A DNA stretch of 64,000 nucleotides, from assembly GCA_949130485.1 (NCBI GenBank), contig OX422198.1, forward strand, positions 2,809,262-2,873,261, in the 5' to 3' direction. The notes beneath the pieces are model-generated. The model ran no database searches, had not been told where the DNA came from, and was given only the letters and a program-made list of their open reading frames with translations. Each line of letters begins with the position of its first letter. The first letter of the stretch is position 1. Below are positions 34,076 through 46,292 of the stretch, piece after piece. The DNA comes from Agelas oroides. Lineage: Eukaryota > Porifera > Demospongiae > Agelasida > Agelasidae. The translations under genes and the position numbers were made by a program.

Positions 34076-36247
34076 TTTGTAGCTCAATATTGGGGCGAGC
34101 GTGAGCGAGCCCCACACTAGTGAGTTGAATTGCCGATTTTTCATATACGTGTAATATGTGTATATATATCTGTCGTACGTCGTTCAGTAAATGTAGGTTC
34201 ATGCTCTTTTAAAACAATCCGCGCGCCGCGTGCATGCAGGTACGGACAGAATGTTGAACAGAACACGTGCACACGGTCAAGTTATAAATGCTACATGAGG
34301 TCGCGGGGTAAAACATGTAATATCCCATGTGTCACTCATGGGAAAGAATTACGTCATTTGCACCTTGGGTTACTCGGGATAGAATTACGTGCTTTCATTG
34401 CACGTAAAATGCCCTAAAGTATGCACAACATGTGGTCTTATATAGGGAAAGAATTACGTCTTTTGCCTCAAAAGGATATTCCTGTAAATTATCAAATAAT
34501 TGATCGACAGTCAGAAAGAGGCGGTGATGAAAGAGTAAGTTTTCATTTAGAATTTTTTTCAAGGGAGGGCATAAGCAGAGTGTACTGAAGTAAGGAGGGG
34601 GAAGGAGGTAAAATGGTACTTTGTAGAAACACCAATATCTAGGTGGTCTGGAAGTCAGTACAGGCCAAAGGCCACAAATAATTTCTCATGACCACGCCCC
34701 TCATCTTGATTATAACAATTGTCAGTACCAAATATTTGTTCCATGTGTACCACTGTCGGTATGCCTCTCAAAGTAAGTTACTCAAACTCTTAAAAAATAT
34801 AGGGAGTGACCTTACATGTATGTTAGATTGGATTCATCACGAATTCTTAAAATTGAATTTATGTAAAATTAGATCTTATTTTGCATAAGAATCACATGAA
34901 TACGTGAAAAGTGAAAAGCGAATTGTGTGCAGAATTGGCGAAGTGTGTTTCACAAATCTTATAAGTGTATAGCTGGTTAATTGAGTACAGACCTTGTTGA
35001 ACTCGGTAACTGATGAAGGCCGTATCAAGCCAAATCCTTTCGCTGGTTTGATGTAGGGTTTGGAGTCCATACTAAGCTACCAAAGTGTATACCACATTCG
35101 CTCTAATTTATGGAACGTTCTAATTATTGGAATGCTAAATTTTAATTATTTAATACGCTCTAATTCATGGAACGAAATTTTTGAAATAACCATTCAAATC
35201 GTCTGAATGGGCAGTTCTACTCAGTTTGTTTTCTCCTGCTATGTCTCTCGTTCGTACTACCAATTTTGGTACGAAAAAATAACACTTATCACAAGTCACA
35301 TATGACTTGTGATAAGTTTTCTTTTAACAGGCTAAACTCATCCCCATTTCGTCACTTCCATCACTACAACTAAGTATATGCAAACATTTAATGCAAGTAG
35401 GGTCAGAAGGCATGCAGCTCATTCATGCTTGCCCCTACAATGACCTGCATTCACCTTCACTTGAGTAGCACCATATAAATGAAGTTTTTAGCATCAGTGA
35501 GTGTCAAGAACTGTTCTACACACTACACAGGTGGACTTCTTTGAGTGAGCTTTGAGTTGGCACTGTTTAGCCTGATGGCACTGTTTAGCCTGATAGCACT
35601 GTTTAGCCTTGCTGGAAGCCTTGCTGGAACTGTCATGTTAAATTAAAATCTGTGCACACATTGACAGAGTCTGCTTTATGAATTCAAGTACTTACCTGTG
35701 GTTTTTTGCTGTTCATGGATTACCATCAAGTTTGCCAGTTTGGGGGGAAGGAAGTTAGGGTCACAGAGGTCTGAAGATTTACTAATAAACATACTACCAC
35801 ATTCCATATAACCTCATTCCCAGGTGTCTGCACTCCTTGTTGTGGGAGCCTGGGAACGAGGCTGCTGTTTACATGCCCTCAATGCATGCATGTTTAGAAG
35901 GCCACCAGAGGCTGCTCTTGCCACTAGAGGGCACCCAAGCCCCTCAAAAGCGGACACCATTGGGACCACAGCATGTGTTCCGTAATATGGAAGTATCCGT
36001 ATTTCAGGGGCTTCTGGTATGCCTCTGGTAGGTGTGGTAATGAGTACTCAGGATAACCACAACGAGGCTGCATTTTTGCACCTTCCCATTGCTGTATGAG
36101 GTTGAGAAAGGTTGCCGCAATGGGCAATAATGTTAATATAATGCCTGGCCTGCACAGAATGTGGCACACAATTTTATGAAAGCGGTAGACTAGATGAGCA
36201 TCCAGATTATTGAGTGAATTTTGTGTAGTTCAGGTACTGTTGGGACT
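34076..36247. other. Intergenic span with repeats, no gene recognised
   Basis: 34093 starts a one-sided GGGGCGAGCGTGAGCGAGCC end. 34900-35030 is an inverted copy of the 28.9-kb repeats. 35289-35322 is a perfect 15-bp-arm palindrome. 35809-35863 is a short fold-back of the TAGCCTCG family. Confidence 0.5.
35289..35322. repeat. Perfect inverted repeat, 15-bp arms, 4-bp loop
   Basis: ACTTATCACAAGTCA, loop CATA, TGACTTGTGATAAGT. Confidence 0.8.
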
Positions 36248-36765
36248 TAGCCTCGTTCCCAGGCTCTCCCCGCTAAGGAGGGGGAGAGCCTGGTACATTT
36301 TATCACGTGCGTGACGTCAAGGGTAGACGCGAGGTAGACACGACTTAATTGCGCGTGGGCACACACAGAATCCCGCCCACGGTCGTTCGGAGGTCGTGAT
36401 CGAGGCAAGTACAAGCGTAGCTACGATGGCACAAAAACCGCTGCCTACAGCAGCCGTAAATCGCAAGGTAAACCGGTGTAGTAGACTCTCAGAGTGTCAG
36501 AGACGGCACCAGACGGGCTGAATGGCAAGAATTTTTGTGATTTGTTGTGTGTTGTAAGCTAGCGTCGTTGTTGTTCGGGTTGTCGCCACTGACTCAAGAA
36601 ATCGACTAGTTTTACGTGGACAACTATATATCGCTGACTGCAAAGACGAAGGTAACACACTAAAGCCACATTTACCTGAATAGAAGACTAGTAGTCTTGA
36701 AAAGGCTTGTGCTTGGACGTGCGTGGGCGCCCAGCTTAGTTCATCCCCGCATAATTAAGTCGAAT
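36248..36765. mobile_element. Right-truncated MITE of the TAGCCTCG family
   Basis: Left end TAGCCTCGTTCCCAGGCTCT is identical to the one at 20226, and the interior is the 20226-20804 interior in reverse. Similarity stops near the CATAATTAAGTCGAA sequence at about 36760 and no right TIR follows. Confidence 0.75.
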
Positions 36766-38539
36766 CTCGTTAAAAAATTACGGGTTTTTACCCCAAATTT
36801 AGATTTTAACCCTCTCCCTACGAGATTTAACTTTCTGCCTACAAGCATGCATTCAGAGAGCATGCAGCGCTATGTAGGTATAGTGTCTACATGAAAATAG
36901 TGCACCGTTACTGTTATATATGAGTGAGAAAATTGTGTATTTGCAAAAACAGGTGACAACTTATAAATGTGATATACATGCATCTGAAGTCAGTGTCTAG
37001 GATGCCTTGTAGTCGGTAAAACAGAAAATTACACAGGCAGTTTATTGTCTTGAAGGCCTAATTAAGTTTGCTTAAAATGAAGGTTTGCAGTAATGTAAGC
37101 CAGTGTAAATGTTTGGTGGTAAGTTTGTCGATGGGCCTTCAATTGTACTGGAATACTATACATGTGCATGTAGGAGAATGAAGAATATTTACACAAACTT
37201 TTTGTCCCTCCACATACTTGATGTGAACCCAAGAAGTTGGGGGGTTAGGGAAAGGCGCCTTTCCCTAACCCCCCCCCAAAAACAAAACACAAAAAACAAC
37301 AACTTCCGGCAAGTGAGAGAAGGGGGTCTAGCTCGATAGACTACCTGTGCCCATGCATGAACAATCAATGAACCACATTTACACAAAGTTTTTGTCCCTT
37401 CTCTTGGGATATGTTGATGTGAACCCAAGGCCACCCTTGAGTTGAAGAATGTGAGTGGAGCAAGCCATCAGCTGAGAGTGGTGCCCCTCAACTCCCCCCA
37501 CTTCAGCATCAGCCCAGGTAAATGCAGGTGTACAGAAGTATCCCTATAGTAGTGCATGGCTGGTAGCACTTTCACCCTGATAGCATTCAGTCGAAAGTCG
37601 GTGAAGTTTTCGAGCAAGTTGCTCAACTTCAGTAGAATAGAATACATGTACAATAGGAAGTCAATTATCTGAAACCTGAAATATTGATAGTGCATTAAGG
37701 TGGCACGGTACCCTGTATTTTCAAGGTCAACAAACCTGGAATCCAAGTTGATAGTCTTCTTTGTCTTGTTAAAATTTTAGCGCACAGTCCGTTTTGGGAG
37801 TCTCAAACCGTTCACGGTCCGTAAAATTGGGGATTTTCCCCATTTCCTGTCGGCATTGCCATCCAATAATCAGTTTATAATTAAGTTAGTTAAGATGTGG
37901 CCTGGCGGCACCCTTCATGTGGTGCTCGGAACTTTGAAGATAAGCTAAGAGAAGGAGTTTAGTAGAGTGCTGTAGTGTCAGTAGCTGTGAGTAGTGCGTG
38001 ATGCCTGCTTGTGAAAGCAAGCTTGTGTCTAGAAGCAGCAGAAAGGCCACAGTGGCCAAGACTGTATTTGTTGAGTAGGCCCAGGTCTCGCGGCCGTATG
38101 CCTAGTCTAGTTGGTGACCGTGGCCAGGTGCTTCGAGTGCTGGGCTGGGCTTTAACTAGAATACGCAATTTATCGTTTGTGCTACAGTCTGACAGACAAG
38201 GGAGCTGAACGGTGGCTGTGTGTGGAACAGAGCCGTGAGTTGTTTAGCGACATAAGGGGGAGAGGTGGGGCTAGTAATGCTTGCTTCCACTCGTGAATGA
38301 GCCCCTCCCGTAGACAAGCTGTGAATTTTTCGAAATGTGCATTCATTTTGGTGCAGTCAAAGTTGTCCATTCCAAGAGTAGTGACAAACATGAGTCTAGC
38401 CTGACTTTGAGAGTAGCTTTGAACAAAAGCTGGCATAGATTGATTTGAGATACATTGGTGGTTGGGACGCTACCTACAGTGAGCGTGTAGATGCGTCCAT
38501 CGAGTGGCAATCTTGGGTTCATGAATATATTAATGAGCT
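36766..38539. other. Intergenic span, no gene recognised
   Basis: Contains a near-perfect palindrome at 37239-37276 flanked by two copies of an ACACAAA-TTTTTGTCCCT...GATGTGAACCCAAG segment (37190-37240 and 37380-37430). Otherwise unassigned. Confidence 0.45.
37240..37275. repeat. Perfect palindrome, about 18-bp arms, no loop
   Basis: GGGGGGTTAGGGAAAGGC joined directly to its reverse complement. Confidence 0.85.
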
Positions 38540-38690
38540 ACTAAAACCCTTTTTAAAATTAGGCAAAGCAAGATTGCCCTAAACCAAACCCTAACCCTGA
38601 AACTAGGAGTAACCCTGGTCCTGACTGTAACCCAAGTTTATGTTTTCGTTAACCTCCGCCGAGGGACGACCGTGCCACCTTAAGGTTACG
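38540..38690. repeat. Inverted partner of 33951-34075
   Basis: Contains GGCAAAGCAAGATTG, AACCCTAACCCTGAAACTAG and GGTTTATGTTTTCGTTAAC-like sequence, the reverse complement of 33951-34075. The downstream GGTTACGGGATACAGTTTGC recurs in inverse near 43450-43500. Confidence 0.8.
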
Positions 38691-38878
38691 GGATACAGTT
38701 TGCTCATTAATGTTCATGAAAAAATATTAGCTTCCTTTTCTTCGTGCAGGATCCAGGCATGCATGCGTTTAACTTTACCGCTAAAAAAAGTTACATTAGC
38801 CTGTAACAGCTGTGCTGGTTGGGTGGGCGGAGCAGGCAATTAGATTGCCGTGCCTGCGGTTAACAGTCCGCGTACGAA

Positions 38879-39798
38879 GTAAGGTAAAACGGAGTAATTC
38901 CGGTCACTCTTTGACTCTTACAACTTCATTCAAACACAGTGCCAAAAGTACACAATGAAGATCTAGCTAAACAGTGGTCGCTGACACTACTAAGTATGTA
39001 CTACTTGCTGCAAACAATTCGCTTCAATCGGTGGTTCACGTACATGAGAAAATTATTTTTTAAAAGTTGTGTTCTAAATATGAGATAAAAAATTTAATGG
39101 GGTAATTCCGGTCACCTTTGATAGTCATGCTGAATGCGGTGAAAAGTATGATAGCGGTGCTCGTTCATCGTTTTTACGACGTTTGCAAGTATAAGGCATC
39201 CCTTGGGACAGCTAAGCGATCAAGTCGGAATAACGGCACCGCGAAATTACCGGGGGTATACCCACGCGAAGTTTAGAGTTAGGTTGGGGCCAGGGTTAAC
39301 TTTTTTCTTGCCCCCGAGCATTGCGCTACAGTTAGCTTTTCCAAACTCCAGCCGGGAATCGCCTTGGACAATGTTGCAATGTTTTGAATCACCTATGCGC
39401 GTTTTTCATCCGCCACCCACGCAAGTAGGCCATGCAGGAGTTAGCGTCTCACGGCATAGTGCGAGTGCTGAGCTGCTAGTAGTGTACTGTCGCTTTTGAT
39501 AATAGTTGATGTTTATGTCTGCACAGTTTTGACTGGGCGCCCTCCCTTCGTTTAAGAGTAAGGAAAGGAGTTCTGAAGTTTTGACATGTCAAATTGGCGT
39601 CATTTCACTTACAGTAACTACAAGTGACGCCAGATCTGCGCAAAGGAAGTAAGGTCTCGCGTTTGCTTACAGCTAAGTGTTGCCACTATATGTGCAGCAC
39701 CGTAGTTTTGGCTGAGAGCGTAGCTGTTAGAATAGAGAAGTCCTTCTCTACTAAGTGACCGGAAATACCCCGTGACCGAAATTACCCCGACTTACCTT
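38879..39798. mobile_element. MITE-like element with AAGGTAA...CCGGTCAC ends
   Basis: Left AGTAAGGTAAAACGGAGTAA followed by TTCCGGTCAC is mirrored on the right by CCGTGACCGAAATTACCCCG and ACTTACCTTACT. No coding content supported. Confidence 0.6.
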
Positions 39799-40156
39799 AC
39801 TGACTTCGGCGTCAGTTATTTCGTGTTCCAAGAACATCTTACCGTATATTACACTGTATCTGAATTCTACGAAGACAGGCGCAGGGCGGCTCGAAGAGTT
39901 TTCGTCGAGACGACTTACCGTTTTTGATATACGCCTAGGTTTAGTCGCTTGGTCGGTCGAAAACCACCTTGGTTTTAGATAGAAATGCGTGTCACTCGCT
40001 TCTTTTTTTTTGGCTTTTTTTTTGCTTTTTATTTATTTATTTTTTTTATAATAGTTTATGCAAGGAGCAAGGGTTACATAAAATAGCAAGGTGTGCTAAT
40101 ACCAGTATGTAACCGTACAGAATTATACTATGAGTGTGAAATAAAGGAAGGGGTAT

Positions 40157-41470
40157 CTAACATGTAAACACACTAAGAGATGACTGAAAAGAGTGCAGAG
40201 TATGTGAAGAGGTTAATTCCATAGGGAGGCAATTCCATTTCCTGATGGTATCTGGTACAAAGGAGTGGGCAAATGCTGAGGTTCTGCAGAAAGGCTGGTG
40301 AAGCAGGGATGGTCTCGAGGAATATGGCACAGTAGATCTTTGGACCATGATCTCAGGGGGAAAATAGCAGAGGTTGTTGACAATCTTGAACATATGACTC
40401 AGCTTCAAATAGAGACGCCGATTCTCGAGGGAGGGCACCTTACACACGTCCAATAGCTCAGAGTATCCCAAGTTCCAGTTTTTGCAGCAAACCCGCAGTG
40501 CAAACTTCTGGATGTTCTCGAGAGAACTATAATCTTTATACAAATGTGGGTCCCAAACTTGAGCCGCGTACTCTGTGTGGGGTCTGACAAGTGAGAGGTA
40601 AAGGTGGAGCAGGGTGGAAGGGTCAGAATGTTGGTAGTATCGTCTGTACAGAAGACCAATGATTTTGCGAGCCTTGCTACAAACTTCCTGTATGTGAGGT
40701 GACCACTGCAAACTGGAGGACATAAGAACACCAAGGTACTTGAAAGTTGAGACAGTTTCAAGTGGAGAGCCATTGAGATGAAGAGGTGTAGCGGGAAGAC
40801 AATGAGTCCTTTTCCTTGAAATTAGCATGGACTTACATTTGGAGGTATTAAATGTCATCTTGTTTGTTGAAGCCCAGTTACTGATGGAGTCTATGTCCCT
40901 TTGGAGAAAGAGGTAGTCCTCGCTGGTACAAATAGGTCGGTAGAGCAGGATGTCATCTGCATAGAGTACCAAGGTGCTTCCTTGTGAGATGTTTGCTTTG
41001 ACAATATCATCGATGTAGATCAGAAAGAGGATTGGACCAAGAATTGACCCTTGAGGGACACCAGATGTCACGGGAGAGGTTTCTGACGATACTCCATTCA
41101 GCACTACCTTCTGTTGTCGACCAGCCAGGTAATTGTGAAGCCATACATACACATTGTGGGCTAGGTTGAGTACTTTGAGTTTAGAGAGCAGGGGCTCATG
41201 GGGAACGGAGTCAAATGCCTTACGGAAGTCAAAAAACACAGCTCCTACCTCATGGTTTCTCTCCATGTGTTGGAACCAGTCATGTGTCACGTGCAGAAGT
41301 GCAGAGACAGTTGACTTTCCCTTCTGGAATCCCCACTGGCAATTAGCTAGAGGGCTGTGTTCGGATAGGTGGCTGTTAATGTAAAACACAAGATGGCGTT
41401 CCAGAACTTTGCTTAAGATGGGGAGTAGAGAGATTGGGCAGAAGTCAGATGTATTTCTATAGCCCTTGAC
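40157..41470 (-). pseudogene. LINE reverse transcriptase and C-terminal region
   Basis: RT blocks in order: NTSDFCPISLLPILSKVLER, QWGFQKGKSTVSALL, VFFDFRKAFDSVPHEPL, TSGVPQGSILGPILFLIYID, the catalytic YADDILLY (plus-strand position about 40940), NKMTFNTSKCK and YLGVLMSS. Ends with a IQKFALRVCCKNWNLGY and WNCLPMEL C-terminus. Catalytic Asp pair intact; the copy is dead because of upstream frameshifts and the missing 5' end. Confidence 0.9.
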
Positions 41471-42417
41471 ACTTTGGGGATGGGCACTATTGCAGATTTT
41501 TTCCAGTTTGAAGGGGGCTTGCCACATGCAATGGAGTGGTTAAAAAGTTTGGTGATTGATGGGGCGATGGAATATGTGGTTGACTTAAGCATGCGAGCAG
41601 AGATGCCATCTAATCCATTTGCTTTGGATGTGTCCAGAGACTGTAGCATGGTGTGTATTTCCTCTTCTGTACATAGAATGTCAGATGGGCATTCATTATT
41701 TACGTCAGGGGTGGTGGTGGTGACTGGAGGTGATGATCCATTGAAGCAACTAGTAAAATAGTCATTCAATGCGTTCGCTTTTTGTTCATCTGTTGCACAT
41801 GAGTTTCCATTGTGGTTCAGAGTACTGACAGATGTGTCCCGACCGTCAAGGGCCTTAATGGACTTCCAGAAACACTTTGGATTAGATAAGTTTAAATTGT
41901 TGAAGAATTTCTTTTTTGCTTGCCGGAGTTGGGATGTTACTCTGTTTCGAATATGCTTGTATTGCATCGATATCCTTGGTGAGTTGGTATTTTTAGCTCT
42001 TTTGAATGCTGCATTTTTCCTTCGAATGCACTGGGATATGGACTTGTTGATCCATGGTCGGTTACGGCGTTTGGGTGGAAGAACTTTTGTTGGGATGCAT
42101 TGTTCCATAATTGACATGTACATGTCCTGCCATTGTGTAGAGTGTTGGTCAATATCTTCACAATACAGTGAGTCCCAATCTGTTTGTGAAATCAAATGGT
42201 TGGCTTTTGAAAAATCTGCATGAGCATATTGCCATACGGTTCGCTTCTTGGTATTTGAGCGCTGAGTGCCACCTTTATGACTAATTGTAAGCCTAAGTCC
42301 ATCGTGGTCAGAGTTGGCCAGTGGAGGGATAGTGGTGCAGGACACGGATTGGGGTGGTGATGATACTAGAGCAAGATCAATAAGAGAGCTGTTACCATTG
42401 GAGAAGTATGAGTACAA
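41440..42417 (-). pseudogene. LINE endonuclease end and inter-domain region
   Basis: Starts with SSLIDLALVSS and ANSDHDGLRLTISH (the APE SDH motif), then a basic region with RRNRPWINKSISQCIRRKNA and the beginning of RT (NWKKSAIVPIPK). The frame breaks near 41465. Confidence 0.85.
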
Positions 42418-42826
42418 TCTGTAACAACTTGGGTTAAGTTGAAAAGATCCATAATATTACAAACCTTAGAAAATAGGGGATGATCATGGTTATTCATATT
42501 GACGTTGAAATCTCCGATCAGTACAAAATGAGAAAACTGATATAAACGGAGAGAGGCAAGAAAATTACAAAGCGTATCAAAAATAAAACCTTGAGAGTCT
42601 GGGGGGCAATAAAAAACGGTGATACAAAAAGAAAACTTTAAAAAACTAATCTCTATGGGAAGGATTTCCAAGCCGTTACAATTGTCTGTGGCCAGCTCTC
42701 TGACTACAAACATGTCCTTTATACACAAAAGCACCCCTCCACCGTGTCTGTGACGATCCTTGCGAAAAACATGGTAACCAGGAATGGAGATTTCATTGTC
42801 AGGGCCGCCCTCAAGTAAGTTGAGTA
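42366..42826 (-). pseudogene. LINE endonuclease (APE) N-terminal part
   Basis: Starts in the middle with EGGPDNEISIPGYHVFRKDR and HGGGVLLCIKD, then FCITVFYCPPDS and FVLIGDFNVN, the APE catalytic strand. The frame is lost after VVTDCTHTS; the following segment continues at NGNSSLIDLALVSS. Confidence 0.8.
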
Positions 42827-43252
42827 CTAGAAAATGTAGAACATTGTGGGGGCAAGCCTGAGCAAGCAGCTACTATGGCTACATGCGCATGAAGACTAAG
42901 CTTTACGCTGAAATGATGAGCTGCATCGCTAGCATTTATGAGTGTCGTTTATGCATGACTTACCTCAACCCGGCGTGTATGATGGTCGGTCCGTAGCTGC
43001 TGTGACAAACAAGAAGTAAGGTGCCGTGCATGCATGCTTAATCTTGAGCCGTCTCCGCTACGGTTGCCAACGCGCTGCACTCTGGCAGTAGCCCAGCATT
43101 ACCTACAAAGTGCACGAGGACATTCAATTTTCGGGAAATATTTAAACGCGCATTTAAAATTTACGGTATATGGCTGCAAGCAAGCACGTACGTAAACACA
43201 CTTCCGCAATGCAGTCCCGCTAGTGTGGGGCTCGCTCAGGCTCGCCCCAATT
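42826..43252. mobile_element. MITE with GGGGCGAGCCTGAGC-type ends
   Basis: Left GGGGGCAAGCCTGAGCAAGC, right GGCTCGCTCAGGCTCGCCCC. Shares its left flank and right half with 6246-6908. Abuts the truncated LINE. Confidence 0.7.
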
Positions 43253-43589
43253 ACCTGCAGGTGTTGAAAAAGTTGTACCTGCAATCCTCTCTGAAGACAA
43301 AATCTGACGCCAAAAGTCACGAACTTTGTCATCGCCGCTCGCCTTAGTACGTTGTACATAAGAATTAATACTACCTGGTTAAAAGGTACTCATAGTACGC
43401 TTCTATTGCATGCTGTACACAGGTTCCTGCAAGGGGAAAAGGAAGGTAATATTTTCTCATGAATATTAATGAGCAAACTATATTCCGTAACCTTAAATGG
43501 AATGTAAGCATTCAAATAGTAATGTTTCACTTATCTGAACGTTCAGTTGTCCGAACACCCTCTGATGATTGTGTTCAGATTAAGTGACT

Positions 43590-43916
43590 ACGTATACTGT
43601 AGATCGGGAAAATTTTGCTGTTAATAATTTTGGTGTCAAGATCAACTGTGAAAATAAACAAAACCTATGCAGCAATGATCAAGTGTGCGGACAAGTGCAC
43701 ACCCCCGAGGTAAATTGTCCGATTGATGAGTCATACCTAGTTCTCCCGATACCCTGTAGTAGACTAAACGCTAGGAACACTCCAAGCACTCGTCCATATT
43801 GTAACCGTCAGTTGTTAAACATTTCGCGGATCGAACGAAACCACGAAAATTTAACACCATGAAAACTTTTTTTTACATGAATTATTTTTAGCGTGAAAAT
43901 TTCCCAATCTACGGCA
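43590..43916. mobile_element. Short inverted-repeat element
   Basis: TGTAGATCGGGAAAATTTT at the left and GAAAATTTCCCAATCTACGG at the right are inverted. The open plus frame inside is not recognised. Confidence 0.5.
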
Positions 43917-44221
43917 CTTTCAACTTAACTTTATCATGTAATGCACATACAGGGTTTCATGTAGAGGGCACTGGGATTCCTCCCCCCCCCCCCCGAAATT
44001 TGAAAATTAGGATGTCATAACCTCAACAGCTACAATAGGGTATACAACACAATAGCAAATTATGGCATAATTATAGGCTTAAGCTCAATTTGATGATTCT
44101 TGTCCTTGAATGTATCCAGGGTTTCTACAAAACCCTAGTGAGTGAATCGACACACGCATGTGCCTGTTGCACGCATCCACATTTCCCACCTCTAGGAAAA
44201 AATCCTGTATGAAACCCTGAC

Positions 44222-44312
44222 ATACAATTGACAATCTCGCTAGGAACGTATGTTCCGAAGTGAGATTGGAATTCTACGAGTGGCAAGGCAAGCATATAAC
44301 AGTGTATTTGGC
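44222..44312. repeat. Single copy of the YR-element terminal palindrome, inverted
   Basis: CAATCTCGCTAGGAACGTAT through GGCAAGCATATAACAGTGTA; the reverse complement is found at 44733-44820. Confidence 0.85.
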
Positions 44313-44732
44313 CTCAAATACCTCAATGCCACAGCAATTTTAAAGAATTTTAATTTTAGAGTGCACACTATAACCCCATATTCGGTATATCACGTGCTCG
44401 CATCTTCCCGCCTTTGGCCTCTTTTCTTGCGAGGCCTAAAGGAGCAATAGCAGAATAAATACAGATACACTTCTTAAAATAAATTCATTTTCTCTCACAA
44501 AGCAGGATGCAAGGACTACATAATGAAGTTGTCTGTAACCACATATACATGCATGAAGAGAGTGTAGTATAGTGCACAAACTCCAAGTTCAAAGAGAATA
44601 AATGGATACTAGTTTGTAAGTATACTCATTCCTTTGGTATGGTAGGTGAATTTTCTTTTCCCGTACTTGGAGTCTGTAATTAAGGAAAAACAGTAATCAT
44701 ATATACCGGGAAGGGCAAATTTCTTGGGAGGG

Positions 44733-44852
44733 AAGATACACTGTTATATGCTTGCCTTGCCACTCGTAGAATTCCAATCTCACTTTGGAACATACGTTCC
44801 TAGCGAGATTGTCAATTCCACGTCGTGGCAAGACTGCATATAACAGTGTATG
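44733..44852. repeat. Imperfect 118-bp palindrome at the 3' side of the YR element
   Basis: ACACTGTTATATGC at one end and GCATATAACAGTGTAT at the other; arms continue through GCCTTGCCACTCGTAGAATT and pair around GGAACATACGTTCC at the centre. Confidence 0.85.
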
Positions 44853-44854
44853 GT

Positions 44855-46292
44855 TTAAAGAATGATACAATGTACCTTCTTTTGATATGCTCCAAGTAGA
44901 GCCTTTCCCATACTGTTTGAGAGTGTGGGACGACAGTAAAACTTCTTAAAAGTAGATTCTCTCGACCAGTTTGCTGCCGACATAATATCTGAAATGAAGA
45001 GACCAAGACTTTTGGCAGCAGAGGTGGCTGCACCTCTAGTCGAATGAGCCCCAAAGCTGTTGGTATCAATACCTGCCTTTTCCATGAATGCACGGATCTA
45101 TCTGGATATTGTTTGCGATGACACTGGTTTGAAAGGCTTCCTTGTGGCAATAAATAGAGAGGAAGAACTCAGATCTTTTGGTCTATGAGGTTCTGTTTTG
45201 TTCTCATAGGCTTTCAGACATCTGACAGGGCACAGCTTGTGGTTCTCCTAAAAATTTTAAGTAGGTGACTTCTCGAGGAGGGCCGGAGCGTCTTGTCTTG
45301 GTTAAATTCGGAATCACAAACAATACTCCTTCCGGTTTGTATATTCTGTATTGGAGACTCAATGCGTGGATATCTGAGGATCTGTCTGCATTGCACAATG
45401 CCAATAGGATGACTGTTTTGCTGGTCAGGGTTTTCAAATCCAGATCCTCAGAGGGCGGTAGGGATTCTATGAAGCCTAGAACCCTGTTAACGTCCCAAAA
45501 CCATATGTAGCGGGGCTTTGGGGGACGAGAGTTGAATATTCCCTGTAGGAGACGGCAAACCAAAGGGTGTTGCCCTGCCAGAGTACTTCCATAACCATTG
45601 TGCGTAGCTGAGATAGCTGATCTGTAGCTATTAATCGTTGAATATTGCTTCCCTGAATGGAACTGTTGGGTCAGGTAGTCAAGAATCTCCGTTACAGGAG
45701 CTGAAACGGAATTGACACCTCGTTCAGAACACCAGCTATTCCAGGCTGACCATGCTGAGGAGTAAGACTTCTCTGTTGATTTTCTCCAGGAAGAGAAGAT
45801 GAGCTCTGCAGCCTGTCACGATACTCCTTGGGCTCTGGTATATACTGTTGCAGGAGACTGTCCACGCGACTAGACGTAGCCATCCTGACAGTATCATTGG
45901 ATGTGGCTGCCCCTGGGGATCCACCAGAAGATCTGGGACTAAGGGGAGGAGTAGCGGATCCTCCACTGACATTTCTAGTAACAGTGGATACCACACTTGT
46001 GCCTTCCAAAGGGGAGTGACAATGACTAGTTTCTGAACCTTCTCCTCTCTGGTTTTGTTCAGACACTTTCCCACTAAACAAAAGGGCGGGAACGCATAGG
46101 CCTGAAGGAGGTTCCAGCTGTGTAGAAAGGCATCGACTCCTGAGGAGTTGGGGTCTGCTCTCCAACTGTAGTAGTGAGGCAGCTGACAGTTGTGTCTGGC
46201 TGCGAACAGGTCCCAATGCAGTGGTCCTCGGAGGGCCTGAATTGTGGCAAACAAAGAAGGTTGAAGTATCCAATCGCTGGGATCCGCTGAGT
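44855..46292 (-). pseudogene. DIRS/Ngaro-type YR retrotransposon remnant (RT-RH end and tyrosine recombinase)
   Basis: On the minus strand from 46292: SADPSDWILQPSLFATIQ, GPLHWDLFAARHNCQLPHYY, DAFLHSWNLLQAYAFPPF and AQVWYPLLLEM, the conserved post-RT/RNase H stretch of DIRS-like elements. Then from about 45735 a tyrosine recombinase: VTEILDYLTQQFHSGKQYST, INSYRSAISATHNGYG, WDVNRVLGFIESLPPSEDL, LLALCNADRSSDIHAL, then HSTRGAATSAAKSLG (catalytic Arg) and STFKKFYCRP (nucleophile Tyr, near 44935). A frameshift near 45200 and an in-frame stop near 45105 inactivate it. Its 5' part is replaced by an 11-bp minisatellite. Confidence 0.85.

Larger units (their letters stand above)
40005..42826 (-). mobile_element. 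APE-type LINE (CR1/Jockey-like), 5'-truncated and degraded
   Basis: On the minus strand: partial endonuclease, reverse transcriptase, C-terminal region, short 3' UTR, and an A-rich ATAAATAAAT tail near 40020-40050. The 5' end is lost at about 42826, where a GGGGGCAAGCC-type MITE begins. Two frameshifts split the ORF (near 42400 and 41465), so it is dead. Confidence 0.85.

Noticed and set aside
41154..42223. Plus-strand ORFs of 76-137 aa
   Set aside because: Antisense shadows of the LINE.
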